Below, piece by piece: positions 18,462 through 26,200 of a stretch of DNA of 64,000 nucleotides. This stretch comes from Sulfoacidibacillus thermotolerans (GTDB lineage: Bacteria; Bacillota; Bacilli; Alicyclobacillales; SLC66), in assembly GCF_003144315.1 (NCBI RefSeq), contig NZ_MPDK01000009.1, forward strand, positions 35,325-99,324, given 5' to 3'. The stretch's first letter is position 1. Each line of letters opens with the position of its first letter. The translations under genes were made by a program, and so were the position numbers. The notes under the pieces are model-generated. The model was not told where the DNA came from. It did no database searches and worked only from the letters and a program-made list of their open reading frames with translations.

Positions 18462-18560
18462 AAAAAACGCTCCCGCCCTAAAAAAGTAAAATTTGTAAGC
18501 TCGAGATTGATTCATGATCCTCAAGCTTTGCAAATTGTACGGGTAAACGGGAGCTTTTTT
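18462..18560 (+). terminator. Long imperfect hairpin with T run after the DUF1292 gene
   Basis: GCTCCCG (18469-18475) pairs with CGGGAGC (18548-18554), which is followed by six T. The roughly 70 bases between them also contain complementary arms (AATTTG near 18490 with CAAATT near 18530, and CTCGAG with CTCAAG), so the whole 85-base segment can fold as one long interrupted hairpin. It is probably the terminator of the DUF1292 transcript but is unusually large. Confidence 0.6.
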
Positions 18561-18655
18561 GTTGAGAGAACACAAGGTCTAGCGCGTAAAAAACAAATAG
18601 ACCGCCTATGCAAGCGGTTCTTCCTTCTTAAATTGATTGTCATTGAAAATATAAC

Positions 18656-18749
18656 TGGCGGAGTGAGAGGGATTCGAACCCTCGATACGCCTTTACAGCG
18701 TATACTCGCTTAGCAGGCGAGCGCCTTCGACCAACTCGGCCATCACTCC
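18656..18749 (-). tRNA. tRNA-Ser (GCT)
   Basis: Minus-strand cloverleaf with a 7-bp acceptor (GGAGTGA with TCACTCC), anticodon loop CTGCTAA giving anticodon GCT, a long variable arm typical of class II tRNA, a GGTTCGAATCC T-arm and an encoded CCA end at 18656-18658. Confidence 0.96.
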
Positions 18750-18860
18750 CTATAAAAGTCGTGATTGCTTGTGAAATTGTAGCCTGTTTATATGACAAAG
18801 TCAATGACTAAGACCATTTAGAAAGTAAGCTCGTGCCATTGTGATGAATAGATCAGGCTC

Positions 18861-19250
18861 TTATCGTTTAGAATAGTAGCCATCGTTTGAGCGAAGCAAC
18901 GCTGCTTTTGTCTTTTGCAAATCTCGGCCGAGTTCAGCCGTACACTCCGCACAATACCTTCCCCCGTGAATTGTCGCACCACAACGCTCACAAGCATAGT
19001 TAATTCGAGCGATAAGACGTCCTTCCTTCACCCACTTCATGACATGAGCAACTTCAACTCCCGTTTCATCTGAAACCTCCTTCGCTTGTGCGTTTGGATG
19101 ATCGCGCAAATAATCTGACACCAGCTCAAATTCTTGCTCTTCTTTCGCAAAACAGGCATCACAAATTTTTCGAACACCGAGAAATACTTTCCCACATTGT
19201 TCACAAGTACGAAAAGACGCGGTCACTGCGCGCACTGCTACCGAAAACAT
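18861..19250 (-). CDS. yvyF: YvyF/TIGR03826-like flagellar operon zinc-ribbon protein
   Basis: A 129-residue protein with two zinc-ribbon-like Cys pairs at the N-terminus (RTCEQCGKVF, CDACF) and two more at the C-terminus (CERCGATIHGGRYCAEC). Between them is a helix-turn-helix-like segment (NAQAKEVSDETGVEVAHVMK). This arrangement fits the flagellar-operon protein family YvyF, which in B. subtilis lies between comFC and flgM. No comF or flagellar gene is seen nearby. The start is uncertain: ATG 19250 lacks a good ribosome site, and GTG codons closer to the first Cys pair are alternatives. Confidence 0.75.
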   Translation of the reverse strand: MFSVAVRAVTASFRTCEQCGKVFLGVRKICDACFAKEEQEFELVSDYLRDHPNAQAKEVSDETGVEVAHVMKWVKEGRLIARINYACERCGATIHGGRYCAECTAELGRDLQKTKAALLRSNDGYYSKR

Positions 19251-19570
19251 AGACAAACATATCCACACGAGAGTTTCCCTGTTTCTGTTTTGCCTATGTT
19301 ACTTCCGCGTTCAGTAGCAGTTTTCACCTTCTTTCTGCGTTCATATTTACGGGATAACGCCCGTGGCGCTCGCTTCAGACATTTTTCTGTACGTCTGATT
19401 GCGGAAGATTTGTCGATGTTTCAGCAACTACATCTTCTGAACCTCGCACACTTCCTTCCCTATGAAATTATCATGTATTTTAACAATAAACAACCAAAAT
19501 ATGAGTTCCCTGATTTTTACTGCCAGAGTGAATCATGCCTCTGTGAGACCCATGAGTTTTATTCTCAGCA
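19251..19570. other. Intergenic stretch without convincing genes
   Basis: No frame in these 320 bp gives a credible protein. A plus-strand frame that spans it is antisense to yvyF at its beginning and has unlikely composition. I looked for a comFC remnant (the usual upstream neighbour of yvyF) on the minus strand and saw none. Confidence 0.5.
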
Positions 19571-19972
19571 CTAGCCTTGTTCAGTGCAATCTACAGCGCG
19601 CTCTTGTCCCATCAAAATACGATCTAGTTCCATCTCAAATGGAATTCGCAAAGGATCTGGTAACATTTCAAATATTTTTTTAAATTCAGGGTGTGCCTGA
19701 GCCTCTTCAACATCTTGTAGAGGGTTCTCAAGCTCTGCAACCAATGAGTAAACGAGTTCGAACAGCGCATAAAATTCCTTTTGAAAGCGATCAGCATCAT
19801 CAGAAATCTCATCGCCAGTACTATATTTCATGTTTTCCCACATTCGTATTACGGTCTCCATTTCTTTTTGTATAAGTTCAAACAAATTTATTCTCATCCT
19901 TACCTTCGAATTTTCAATCGGTGGTAACCCCATCTTCATTTTAGCGGAAAATGCAGCAAAGGGATTGATCAT
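19571..19972 (-). CDS. Hypothetical helical protein
   Basis: A 133-residue acidic protein predicted to be mainly helical (LFELIQKEMETVIRMWENM, then FYALFELVYSLVAELENPL). There is no signal peptide and no recognised domain. ATG 19970-19972 is used; ATG at 19895-19897 with AAGG upstream is an alternative giving a shorter protein that begins MRINLFELIQ. It is divergent from the rubrerythrin operon. Confidence 0.5.
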   Translation of the reverse strand: MINPFAAFSAKMKMGLPPIENSKVRMRINLFELIQKEMETVIRMWENMKYSTGDEISDDADRFQKEFYALFELVYSLVAELENPLQDVEEAQAHPEFKKIFEMLPDPLRIPFEMELDRILMGQERAVDCTEQG

Positions 19973-20000
19973 ATCCAGGAACTAAGTAACGAAAAATTAA

Positions 20001-20030
20001 TTGCTAAATTCTTCTGAACCATGCTATAAT
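20001..20030 (+). promoter_or_regulatory. Promoter of the rubrerythrin-DUF3501 operon
   Basis: TTGCTA (20001-20006) and TATAAT (20025-20030) are 18 bp apart; the PerR-like box lies just after the expected transcription start. Confidence 0.6.
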
Positions 20031-20051
20031 AGGTTTTGAGTAAAATAATAA

Positions 20052-20066
20052 TTATTCTAATTATAA
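20052..20066. promoter_or_regulatory. PerR-like box
   Basis: TTATTCTAATTATAA matches the PerR/Fur-type consensus TTATAATNATTATAA at 12 of 14 defined positions. It is placed downstream of the -10 element, where a bound repressor would block transcription. Rubrerythrin genes are well-known peroxide-regulon members, which supports the reading. Confidence 0.5.
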
Positions 20067-20110
20067 GTAGTCGATTCAAAGCGGCTACATATCTTGAGGG
20101 AGATGAGCGT

Positions 20111-20539
20111 ATGGCGAACTTAAAAGGATCAAAAACAGCCGAAAATTTAAAAATAGGTTTTGCAGGAGAATCTCAAGCAAATCGAAGATATCTTTATTTT
20201 GCAGATAAGGCAGATTTAGAAGGAGCTGTCGAAGTCGCCAACTTATTTCGCAGCATTTCAAATGGTGAAACGAAACATGCTTTTGGCCATTTTGACCGCT
20301 TGCGCGAACATGGTGAAGGAGATCCTGTTACAGGGTATCCAGTAGGAGATGCCAAGGAAATGCTGAAGTCTGCAATCGCTGGAGAAACATATGAATACAC
20401 AGAAATGTATCCAGGCTTTGCAGCGACCGCCCGAGAAGAAGGTTTTGCAGAAATTGGAGAATGGATGGAGGTCATGGCAAAGGCTGAACGCGTGCACGCA
20501 CAACGTTTCCAAAAATTATTGGATTCATTAGAAGTATAG
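20111..20539 (+). CDS. Rubrerythrin-family diiron protein lacking the rubredoxin domain
   Basis: A 142-residue four-helix-bundle protein from ATG 20111 (GAGGGAG upstream). Diiron-ligand motifs are visible: GESQANRRY in helix 1, [10 protein letters not shown] (ExxH) in helix 2, [15 protein letters not shown] in helix 3 and AERVHAQRF in helix 4. It ends after the last helix, so the C-terminal rubredoxin-type Cys4 domain of classical rubrerythrin is absent, as in sulerythrin-like proteins. It is expected to reduce peroxide. It is cotranscribed with a DUF3501 gene. Confidence 0.92.
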   Translation: MANLKGSKTAENLKIGFAGESQANRRYLYFADKADLEGAVEVANLFRSISNGETKHAFGHFDRLREHGEGDPVTGYPVGDAKEMLKSAIAGETYEYTEMYPGFAATAREEGFAEIGEWMEVMAKAERVHAQRFQKLLDSLEV

Positions 20540-20599
20540 GAAAAACGCAAGCTGCAATTTTCATGACTATGTAATTTTTGTGAAAGGAGGCCTGAGTTT

Positions 20600-21196
20600 A
20601 TGAATGCAATGATTACGTCGCACGACCTAATCCCACTTTCTACGTATCGCAAGAGCCGTGACGAATACATCCACAAGATGATTGCTTATAAGCAGTCTCG
20701 TCGCATTCGAGTGAATGAATTCATCTCCCTCTTATTTGAAAATCGACAGACGGTCCTCTTTCAGATTCAGGAGTTAGTCAACAGCGAAGACTTGACCGAT
20801 CACGAGGAGATCGCAGAATATATTGAGATTTACTCGGCGATGTTGCCAGCTGAAGATGAGTTGTCAGCAACGTTATTTATTGAGATCGACGATCTTCCCC
20901 TGTTGGAAGAAACATTGAGAAAATTAAAAGGCATTGAACACACGCTGTTCATCGAGATCGGAGAAGAACGGATTGCAGCTATTTTTGAAGAAGAGCATAA
21001 CGATCGCGAGTTTACTACGAGTGTGCATTATTTGAAATTCCCCTTGAGCGAATTAGCAAAACAGTATCTATTAGAAGAACCAGAAACATCAGCCAAGGTT
21101 CACCTCATACTTGATCACCCACAGTTACATGCAGAGACTGCCCTTTTAGCGAGCCAGATTCGCTCACTAAAAGCAGATTTTAGCCATAACAAATAA
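20600..21196 (+). CDS. DUF3501 family protein
   Basis: A 198-residue protein with the DUF3501 pattern: [20 protein letters not shown], then [20 protein letters not shown], and a C-terminal half with [26 protein letters not shown] precedes the ATG. DUF3501 genes are often found beside rubrerythrin or related iron proteins in acidophiles and other bacteria, as here, but no biochemical role is known to me. The operon ends with the hairpin at 21224-21275. Confidence 0.85.
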   Translation: MNAMITSHDLIPLSTYRKSRDEYIHKMIAYKQSRRIRVNEFISLLFENRQTVLFQIQELVNSEDLTDHEEIAEYIEIYSAMLPAEDELSATLFIEIDDLPLLEETLRKLKGIEHTLFIEIGEERIAAIFEEEHNDREFTTSVHYLKFPLSELAKQYLLEEPETSAKVHLILDHPQLHAETALLASQIRSLKADFSHNK

Positions 21197-21223
21197 AGGT
21201 TTCTACTTGACTAAAACCTTCAA

Positions 21224-21275
21224 CTAAAAGAACAAGAAGCCGTCCAAAACTGGATGACTTCTTGTTCCTCTTTGG
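21224..21275. terminator. Rho-independent terminator after DUF3501
   Basis: GAACAAGAAG (21230-21239) pairs exactly with CTTCTTGTTC (21258-21267); A-rich sequence lies before and CTCTTT after, so it could also terminate the minus-strand tRNA transcript. Confidence 0.7.
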
Positions 21276-21289
21276 CAACAAACCTTTTC

Positions 21290-21365
21290 TGGAGCCACTT
21301 AGCGGACTCGAACCGCTGACCTGCTCATTACGAGTGAGCCGCTCTACCAACTGAGCTAAAGTGGC
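21290..21365 (-). tRNA. tRNA-Thr (CGT)
   Basis: Acceptor GCCACTT pairs with AAGTGGC, the anticodon loop is TCGTAAT with anticodon CGT, the T-arm is normal and CCA is encoded. Last gene of a three-tRNA cluster on the minus strand. Confidence 0.95.
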
Positions 21366-21373
21366 AAAAACAG

Positions 21374-21450
21374 TGGTGGCGGAGGAGGGACTCGAACCCC
21401 CGACACTGCGGGTATGAACCGCATGCTCTAACCAGCTGAGCTACTCCGCC
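21374..21450 (-). tRNA. tRNA-Met (CAT)
   Basis: Acceptor GGCGGAG pairs with CTCCGCC, the anticodon stem-loop is GCGGTTCATACCCGC with anticodon CAT, and CCA is encoded. The paired first base and the D-arm look like an elongator tRNA, but a tRNA-Ile with a lysidine-modified CAT cannot be excluded by eye. Confidence 0.92.
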
Positions 21451-21453
21451 GCA

Positions 21454-21546
21454 TGGCGGAGAGAGTGGGATTCGAACCCACGAGACGGTGATAGCCGCCT
21501 ACACGATTTCCAATCGTGCTCCTTCGACCAACTCGGACATCTCTCC
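21454..21546 (-). tRNA. tRNA-Ser (GGA)
   Basis: Acceptor GGAGAGA pairs with TCTCTCC, the anticodon loop is TTGGAAA with anticodon GGA, with a long variable arm and an encoded CCA. First gene of the cluster. Confidence 0.95.
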
Positions 21547-21639
21547 ACGCGGACAAGAGCTAATATACCACGAATCGCTCCGACAATCAACTACTTTTGT
21601 CCTGTTTTTGCACTATAGCTTGTATCAAACGGTCTGAAA

Positions 21640-22050
21640 CTATTTTGTCTTAGGCAGTTGAGTAAGCTGTTGTTTATATGCGCGCAACAACCCAAGAAAA
21701 TCATGAAACCACGGGCCTCCATAAGCGACGAGCACTCCTGCCGATAAGTAATCAAACGCATCGCCAATCCATGCAGGTTCAATATTTGACCAAATCGGCG
21801 TCAAGTTTAACATTTCTAAAGGATGAATTTGTGCCAATCCGGCCAATACTGAGCCATTTACCCCAGCAAGAAAATGGATATTTACTCTGCGCAACGCATC
21901 CTCATACAACTCATCCCACTTGCTGTCATTCGGAATGGATTTTGCTTGTAAGTGTAGAAAATTGAGGCGTTTTTTCATCTGTTGCGTAATCGCTTGCGCA
22001 CCTGCGGAAACAGCAGCCATGACAGCCATGAATTCCATCCATTCATCCAC
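21640..22050 (-). CDS. Hypothetical protein with hydrophobic segments
   Basis: A 136-residue protein from ATG 22048-22050 behind GAGGGGGAAG. It has an amphipathic N-terminus (WMEFMAVMAAVSAGAQAITQ), a basic middle and a more hydrophobic second half (AFDYLSAGVLVAYGGPWFHD) that may be membrane-associated. No family is recognised. It lies between the trpE terminator and the tRNA cluster and is probably its own transcript. Confidence 0.55.
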   Translation of the reverse strand: MDEWMEFMAVMAAVSAGAQAITQQMKKRLNFLHLQAKSIPNDSKWDELYEDALRRVNIHFLAGVNGSVLAGLAQIHPLEMLNLTPIWSNIEPAWIGDAFDYLSAGVLVAYGGPWFHDFLGLLRAYKQQLTQLPKTK

Positions 22051-22115
22051 ATCTTCTCCCCCTCTCGCATCCCCTTTCTTTCACCCTACGCACTACATGT
22101 CGTCCAATAGAACAA

Positions 22116-22158
22116 TAAAAGGCCAGATTGCAGTCAATTCCTGCAATCTGGCCTTTTA
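22116..22158. terminator. Bidirectional terminator downstream of trpE
   Basis: AAAAGGCCAGATTGCAG and CTGCAATCTGGCCTTTT are perfectly complementary with a 7-base loop, giving A/T tails on both strands. It terminates the minus-strand trpG-trpE transcript. Confidence 0.93.
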
Positions 22159-22175
22159 TTTCAAATTCTCGCGAA

Positions 22176-23618
22176 TCACGTTCCTTCATTGTAGATCGTC
22201 GCGCGCAATGCACCGAGTTTATGATCACACTCACGCCATTCCAACACTGGATCAGAATCTGCAACAATACCCGCGCCAGCTTGTAAATAGGAGACGCCAT
22301 CCTGATGCACAACGGTGCGAATAATAATCGCAGTATCAACATTTCCTTGAATGTCAAACATGCCGATAATTCCACCATACGGTCCACGATTCACATCTTC
22401 TAATTCATCAATAATCTCCATCGCACGTACCTTTGGTGCACCTGATAAGGTTCCTGCAGGAAAGGTGGATAAAAATACGTCAAATGGACTTACGCCAGCT
22501 TGAATCTTTGCAGTTACAAGGGATACAAGATGATACACGTGAGAATACTCTTCGATTTGCAATAGTTGTTCTACACGTACTGACCCGGGAACAGCGATGC
22601 GACCGATATCGTTTCTACACAAATCCACTAACATCACATGCTCCGCTCGTTCCTTTGGATCATTTTGTAAAGCATCAATTAGCAATTGATTCTCGTCCGG
22701 AGTAAGTCCTTTTCCTTTTGACGTCCCAGCAATTGGACGCATTTGCACAACTTGATCTTGCACTCGCAACTGCATCTCCGGGCTTGCACCAAAAATCAAA
22801 TACGATCCATAATGCGCGTAAAACATATACGGAGAGGGATTCATTTTCCGGAGTCGGCCATAGACCTCTAAGGTATCTATCTCCCCTTCAACACGCAAAC
22901 GCTTGGAAATCACGCATTGAAAGACATCTCCTGCTCGGATGTACTCCTTAATTCGCTCTACGCGCTCGCGATATACATCAAATGACACATCTTCACGCGA
23001 TATTAAATGGCTACGGTCATACCCTTTAAAGGAAAGAGGTTCGCTTGCGGCAAAATGCAGCAAACGCTCTACATCAGCGATACCCGGCCCCTTCACCCCT
23101 TCGATTTCATGAACATAAATTACAGTTTGCTCTGGAGTCATATGCAAGACGATGCGATGGATTTGCAGATGAAAGTCATCAATTTCGCGATCATCTGTCG
23201 TTGTGTTAGGAATCTTCTCAAAGTAGCGAATAGAATCATAACCAAAAAAACCTAGATAACCAAATGCATAAGCGGGTAAATTCTCTTCCACATCAAAAGA
23301 ATGCAAGATTCCATCCAAATGTTGTGAGAGATTATATTGGATTTTTTGCTCAGCATCAGGCTGCAAAATAGAGAGAACCGCCTCATGACCGCTTACTGTC
23401 AACTTCTCACCTTTTGCCCGCACCGTTAATATGGGGAACAACCCGATCATCGAGGAACAGTATTCTTTCTTTGAATCCGTGACCGAATCAAGCAAAAAAG
23501 CTTGCTCTTCTCCGTACTCACGCACAAAGGCAACAAAAAACGAGAAAGCTTCTGCCTGCGTTGTCAGTTCAAAGCGTTTCGTCCGCACGGGCACCACTGC
23601 GTGAACTTGCATCTTCAT
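22176..23618 (-). CDS. trpE: Anthranilate synthase component I
   Basis: The 480-residue chorismate-binding enzyme makes anthranilate from chorismate with ammonia from TrpG. The N-terminal tryptophan-feedback region has LLDS where LLES is usual. Catalytic-domain signatures are GDVFQCVISKR, MRPIAGTSKG, EHVMLVDLCRNDIGRI and FPAGTLSGAPKVRAMEII; the last form is typical of TrpE rather than PabB (usually FPGGSITGAPK). The ATG overlaps the trpG stop by four bases. Other trp genes are not in the window. A TRAP-like leader upstream of trpG supports tryptophan control. Confidence 0.9.
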   Translation of the reverse strand: MKMQVHAVVPVRTKRFELTTQAEAFSFFVAFVREYGEEQAFLLDSVTDSKKEYCSSMIGLFPILTVRAKGEKLTVSGHEAVLSILQPDAEQKIQYNLSQHLDGILHSFDVEENLPAYAFGYLGFFGYDSIRYFEKIPNTTTDDREIDDFHLQIHRIVLHMTPEQTVIYVHEIEGVKGPGIADVERLLHFAASEPLSFKGYDRSHLISREDVSFDVYRERVERIKEYIRAGDVFQCVISKRLRVEGEIDTLEVYGRLRKMNPSPYMFYAHYGSYLIFGASPEMQLRVQDQVVQMRPIAGTSKGKGLTPDENQLLIDALQNDPKERAEHVMLVDLCRNDIGRIAVPGSVRVEQLLQIEEYSHVYHLVSLVTAKIQAGVSPFDVFLSTFPAGTLSGAPKVRAMEIIDELEDVNRGPYGGIIGMFDIQGNVDTAIIIRTVVHQDGVSYLQAGAGIVADSDPVLEWRECDHKLGALRATIYNEGT

Positions 23619-24268
23619 GCGCGCAGCCTCCCTGCTGAAACATCTTCAACTAAAGCACGGTCATTCACATCATCATGCGCCTGACTAGGACGAACTTCAT
23701 GCGCAATTTCGAGGAAATTCTCAATCAACTCATGTCCATATTCTGTAAGAACGGCTTCTGGGTGAAATTGCACACCATATACAGGGAATTGTTGGTGTTG
23801 TAAAGCCATAATGACGCCGTCATCTGTCCTTGCGGTTACTCGTAAACTATCCGGGAGTGAAACTGGGTCCACCACGAGAGAATGGTATCTCGTTGCGAGA
23901 TATCGATTCGGTAGATTGCGGAATAGTTCAGAATCTCCTGTATGCTCAATCACAGAAACTTTTCCATGCATGATTTCGGTTGCTCTTATAATCCGTGCGC
24001 CAAACGCCTGCGCAATCGACTGATGCCCAAGACAGACGCCGAGAATTGGCGTTTCATATGCTAAGCGCTGCACAACTTCAACCGAAATTCCCGCTTCCGT
24101 CGGAGAACATGGCCCAGGGGATAGTACGATGCCATTCGGTTGCATCACCCGCAACTCATCCACAGTGACTTCATCGTTGCGAAAGACTTTGACCACTGCC
24201 CCAGCCATCATCATATACTGTACTAAATTAAATGTAAAAGAATCATAGTTGTCGATCACGACAATCAC
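23615..24268 (-). CDS. trpG: Anthranilate synthase component II, glutamine amidotransferase
   Basis: A 217-residue class I amidotransferase that releases ammonia from glutamine for TrpE. It has IDNYDSFTFNLVQYM, the oxyanion motif LSPGPCSP, the nucleophile in GVCLGHQSIAQAFG and the catalytic His-Glu in VQFHPEAVLTEYG. A charged tail of about 25 residues beyond the usual end is not conserved. It could also serve as PabA for folate synthesis, as the shared subunit does in Bacillus. The start is GTG/ATG at 24266-24268 after GAGAGGAGG. It is preceded by an attenuator-like leader. Confidence 0.9.
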   Translation of the reverse strand: MIVVIDNYDSFTFNLVQYMMMAGAVVKVFRNDEVTVDELRVMQPNGIVLSPGPCSPTEAGISVEVVQRLAYETPILGVCLGHQSIAQAFGARIIRATEIMHGKVSVIEHTGDSELFRNLPNRYLATRYHSLVVDPVSLPDSLRVTARTDDGVIMALQHQQFPVYGVQFHPEAVLTEYGHELIENFLEIAHEVRPSQAHDDVNDRALVEDVSAGRLRA

Positions 24269-24515
24269 GCCGGAAACCTCCTCTCGAAATGGAGCAATAA
24301 AAAAACCGCGCCGGTTCCGTCGTGGTTGAGGTCATCTTCGCGCACAGAAATTGTCTGAACGCAGCTTAACAACAATGAAATTCGCTAAGCTCTCCTCAAC
24401 TCATCCGACTGACTCTGCTCTATCGCCCTAAACTGGCGATTCTCTCCTAGTTACTTCATAAGAATAACGCGTGGCCCGCTTATCGTCAATATGTGATCGC
24501 ATAAGAGATAGTCAA
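24269..24515 (-). promoter_or_regulatory. trp leader with TRAP-type NAG repeats, antiterminator and terminator
   Basis: A possible promoter is TTGACT (24510-24515) and CATATT (24488-24493), spacing 16. Between 24449 and 24385 (transcript direction) lie about eleven TAG/GAG/CAG triplets, and the last four (GAG, GAG, GAG, TAG) are each separated by exactly two bases. GTTGAGG within the repeats is exactly complementary to CCTCAAC further down, and CCTCAAC overlaps the 5' arm of a terminator-like hairpin (24299-24328) that ends in seven T. This matches TRAP attenuation in B. subtilis trp: the protein on the repeats would block the antiterminator. No mtrB gene is in the window. A T-box is less likely because no GGGTGGNACC box is seen. 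Confidence 0.6.
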
Positions 24516-24544
24516 GAAATAGTTAGCCAAATACATCAAAAATA

Positions 24545-24572
24545 CCCGATCGAGCATTTCTGCTCTTTCGGG
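24545..24572 (-). terminator. Terminator of the tRNA-Ile gene
   Basis: In minus-strand sense the stem CCCGA with GAGC pairs with GCTC and TCGGG and is followed by TATTTTTG. Confidence 0.7.
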
Positions 24573-24593
24573 CATTCTATATTCTCAACGTTT

Positions 24594-24670
24594 TGGTGGG
24601 CCTAAGTGGACTTGAACCACTGACCTCACGATTATCAGTCGTGCGCTCTAGCCAGCTGAGCTATAGGCCC
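24594..24670 (-). tRNA. tRNA-Ile (GAT)
   Basis: Acceptor GGGCCTA pairs with TAGGCCC, the anticodon loop is CTGATAA with anticodon GAT, and CCA is encoded. It is a single gene outside any rRNA operon. Confidence 0.95.
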
Positions 24671-24744
24671 TTTTCTATAAACAAAAACTGTTTTGTCAGC
24701 AACATGTAGTAATATAGCATAAACATACCTAATTAGTCAACACC

Positions 24745-24957
24745 CTATCGCAACTCAGAAAATACTATTGGATTTTCTTCTGGAACTGCAGCGCCGGCTT
24801 CAGGCGCAAAAGCAATTAAACTCCCATCCTCATCCACGTGATAAATTTTCACTTCATCCCCGACCAATGCAAACTCCATAAAACAATTCCAACAATAAAA
24901 TTGGTTGTTTCCGATCTTCCCAATATCTTTACAATTGCAATGCGGACACCGTTCCAC
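24745..24957 (-). CDS. Small zinc-ribbon protein
   Basis: A 70-residue protein starting at GTG 24955-24957, eight bases after GGAGG; a longer frame to 25011 lacks this spacing. It has CPHCNC and CWNC, a four-cysteine zinc ribbon, followed by a strand-rich and acidic tail (KIYHVDEDGSLIAFAPEAGA). Similar short zinc-ribbon proteins occur throughout Bacillales without known function. It follows the cysteine desulfurase gene after 79 bp. Confidence 0.7.
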   Translation of the reverse strand: MERCPHCNCKDIGKIGNNQFYCWNCFMEFALVGDEVKIYHVDEDGSLIAFAPEAGAAVPEENPIVFSELR

Positions 24958-25036
24958 CTTTTCACACCTCCATCGTGAAGAATCTTTTTTATGATAACCA
25001 CTTTCATCCATGTATAATCAACAGTTGATGATCCTT

Positions 25037-26188
25037 TTAAAGGTCTGTCCCATTTAACACCCGCAAACGATGCACATGATAAGCAATCCGATCGACCGCT
25101 CGGTCGACTTGCGCTCGTGTTATAAAGGATGAAAAACTAATACGTACAGAAGACAACACCTCTTCCTCCGGAATCCCCATGGCCAAGAGGACATGCGAAG
25201 GTTCCATTGCTCCTGCAGAGCACGCAGAACCTGTAGAAATTGCAATTCCATCCAGATCGAGCGCCATGACAAGCGCATCTGCCTGTACACCTGTAAAGGT
25301 TACGTTGCAAATAGAAGGCACTGCATGTTGCGCGCCATTCAATCGCCAGTGCGTCACTGCACGCTGCAATCCAGACAAAAACTGTTCGCGCACTTGCGAA
25401 ATACGCAAAACTCGATCTTCCCACTCTGCACGAAGTTGTTCCACTGCGACGCCAAAACCAACTGCAGCTGCAACATTTTCCGTTCCTGCACGACGGTCCC
25501 GCTCTTGATGCCCCCCTCGAATCACAGACGAAAAAGGCGTTCCCTCACGCAGATACAAAGCCCCGATCCCTTTAGGACCATAAATTTTGTGCCCACTAAA
25601 TGATAATAGTGACACAGGTACTTGGTTTACGTCAATAGAAATTGAAGGGAGAGCTTGCACAGCGTCAGAATGAAGCAATACCCGCCGATCACTCAATTCT
25701 CTTGATAACCGTTCAATTGGTTGAACAGTTCCTGTTTCATTATTGACCCACATCAAGCTAACAAGTCCTGTATCCGGGCGTAACGCTGCGAGAATTTCCT
25801 CAACTGCCACGTACCCCGTCGCATCTGGAGAAACGTACGTCACTTCATAGCCAAGTTCTTGCAACCAGGTACAGGTTTGCAAGACCGCATGATGTTCGAT
25901 GCGTGAGGTCACAAGATGGCGCTTGTCAGAGGCGCGCAGTACACCCACTAAGGCGAGAAAATCCGCTTCTGTACCTCCGCTTGTAAAGATCAATTCGCGA
26001 CTATGTGCACCAATTGCCTGGGCAATGTGACTTCGCGCCTGTTCAACGGCGCGGCGTGCCTGCTGCCCAAATTGATGAACACTCGATGGATTGCCATACA
26101 CATCACCCAAAAACGGACGCATAGCGAAAGCAACTTGCGGATGAAGTGGAGTTGTAGCCGCATTATCTAAATACACGGGCAGATCCAT
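25037..26188 (-). CDS. Cysteine desulfurase, NifS/IscS class (YrvO-like)
   Basis: A 383-residue PLP enzyme that transfers sulfur from cysteine for Fe-S clusters or tRNA thiolation. ATG 26186-26188 is eight bases after AAGGAG. It has VYLDNAATTPLHP at the N-terminus, TSGGTEADFLAL, the PLP lysine in SFSGHKIYGPKGIG, HQERDRRAGTENVAA and the catalytic Cys in STGSACSAG. In B. subtilis the yrvO gene follows rarA and cymR and precedes trmU; here rarA is directly upstream, cymR is missing and no trmU follows. Confidence 0.9.
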   Translation of the reverse strand: MDLPVYLDNAATTPLHPQVAFAMRPFLGDVYGNPSSVHQFGQQARRAVEQARSHIAQAIGAHSRELIFTSGGTEADFLALVGVLRASDKRHLVTSRIEHHAVLQTCTWLQELGYEVTYVSPDATGYVAVEEILAALRPDTGLVSLMWVNNETGTVQPIERLSRELSDRRVLLHSDAVQALPSISIDVNQVPVSLLSFSGHKIYGPKGIGALYLREGTPFSSVIRGGHQERDRRAGTENVAAAVGFGVAVEQLRAEWEDRVLRISQVREQFLSGLQRAVTHWRLNGAQHAVPSICNVTFTGVQADALVMALDLDGIAISTGSACSAGAMEPSHVLLAMGIPEEEVLSSVRISFSSFITRAQVDRAVDRIAYHVHRLRVLNGTDL

Positions 26189-26200
26189 CAAGATCACTCC

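Noticed and set aside
18438..18713. Plus-strand frame of 91 codons before tRNA-Ser
   Set aside because: It runs through the long hairpin and into the tRNA gene on the opposite strand; no ribosome site.
19134..19574. Plus-strand frame of 146 codons
   Set aside because: It begins antisense to yvyF, has no ribosome site and an unlikely composition; treated as chance.
21290..21546. Possible repeat or CRISPR-like spacing
   Set aside because: The repeated segments are the T-arms of three adjacent tRNA genes. No CRISPR array was seen anywhere in the window.
24269..24515. T-box upstream of trpG
   Set aside because: The leader has a terminator and an AGTAA element, but no GGGTGGNACC box; the NAG repeats and the antiterminator pairing fit TRAP better.
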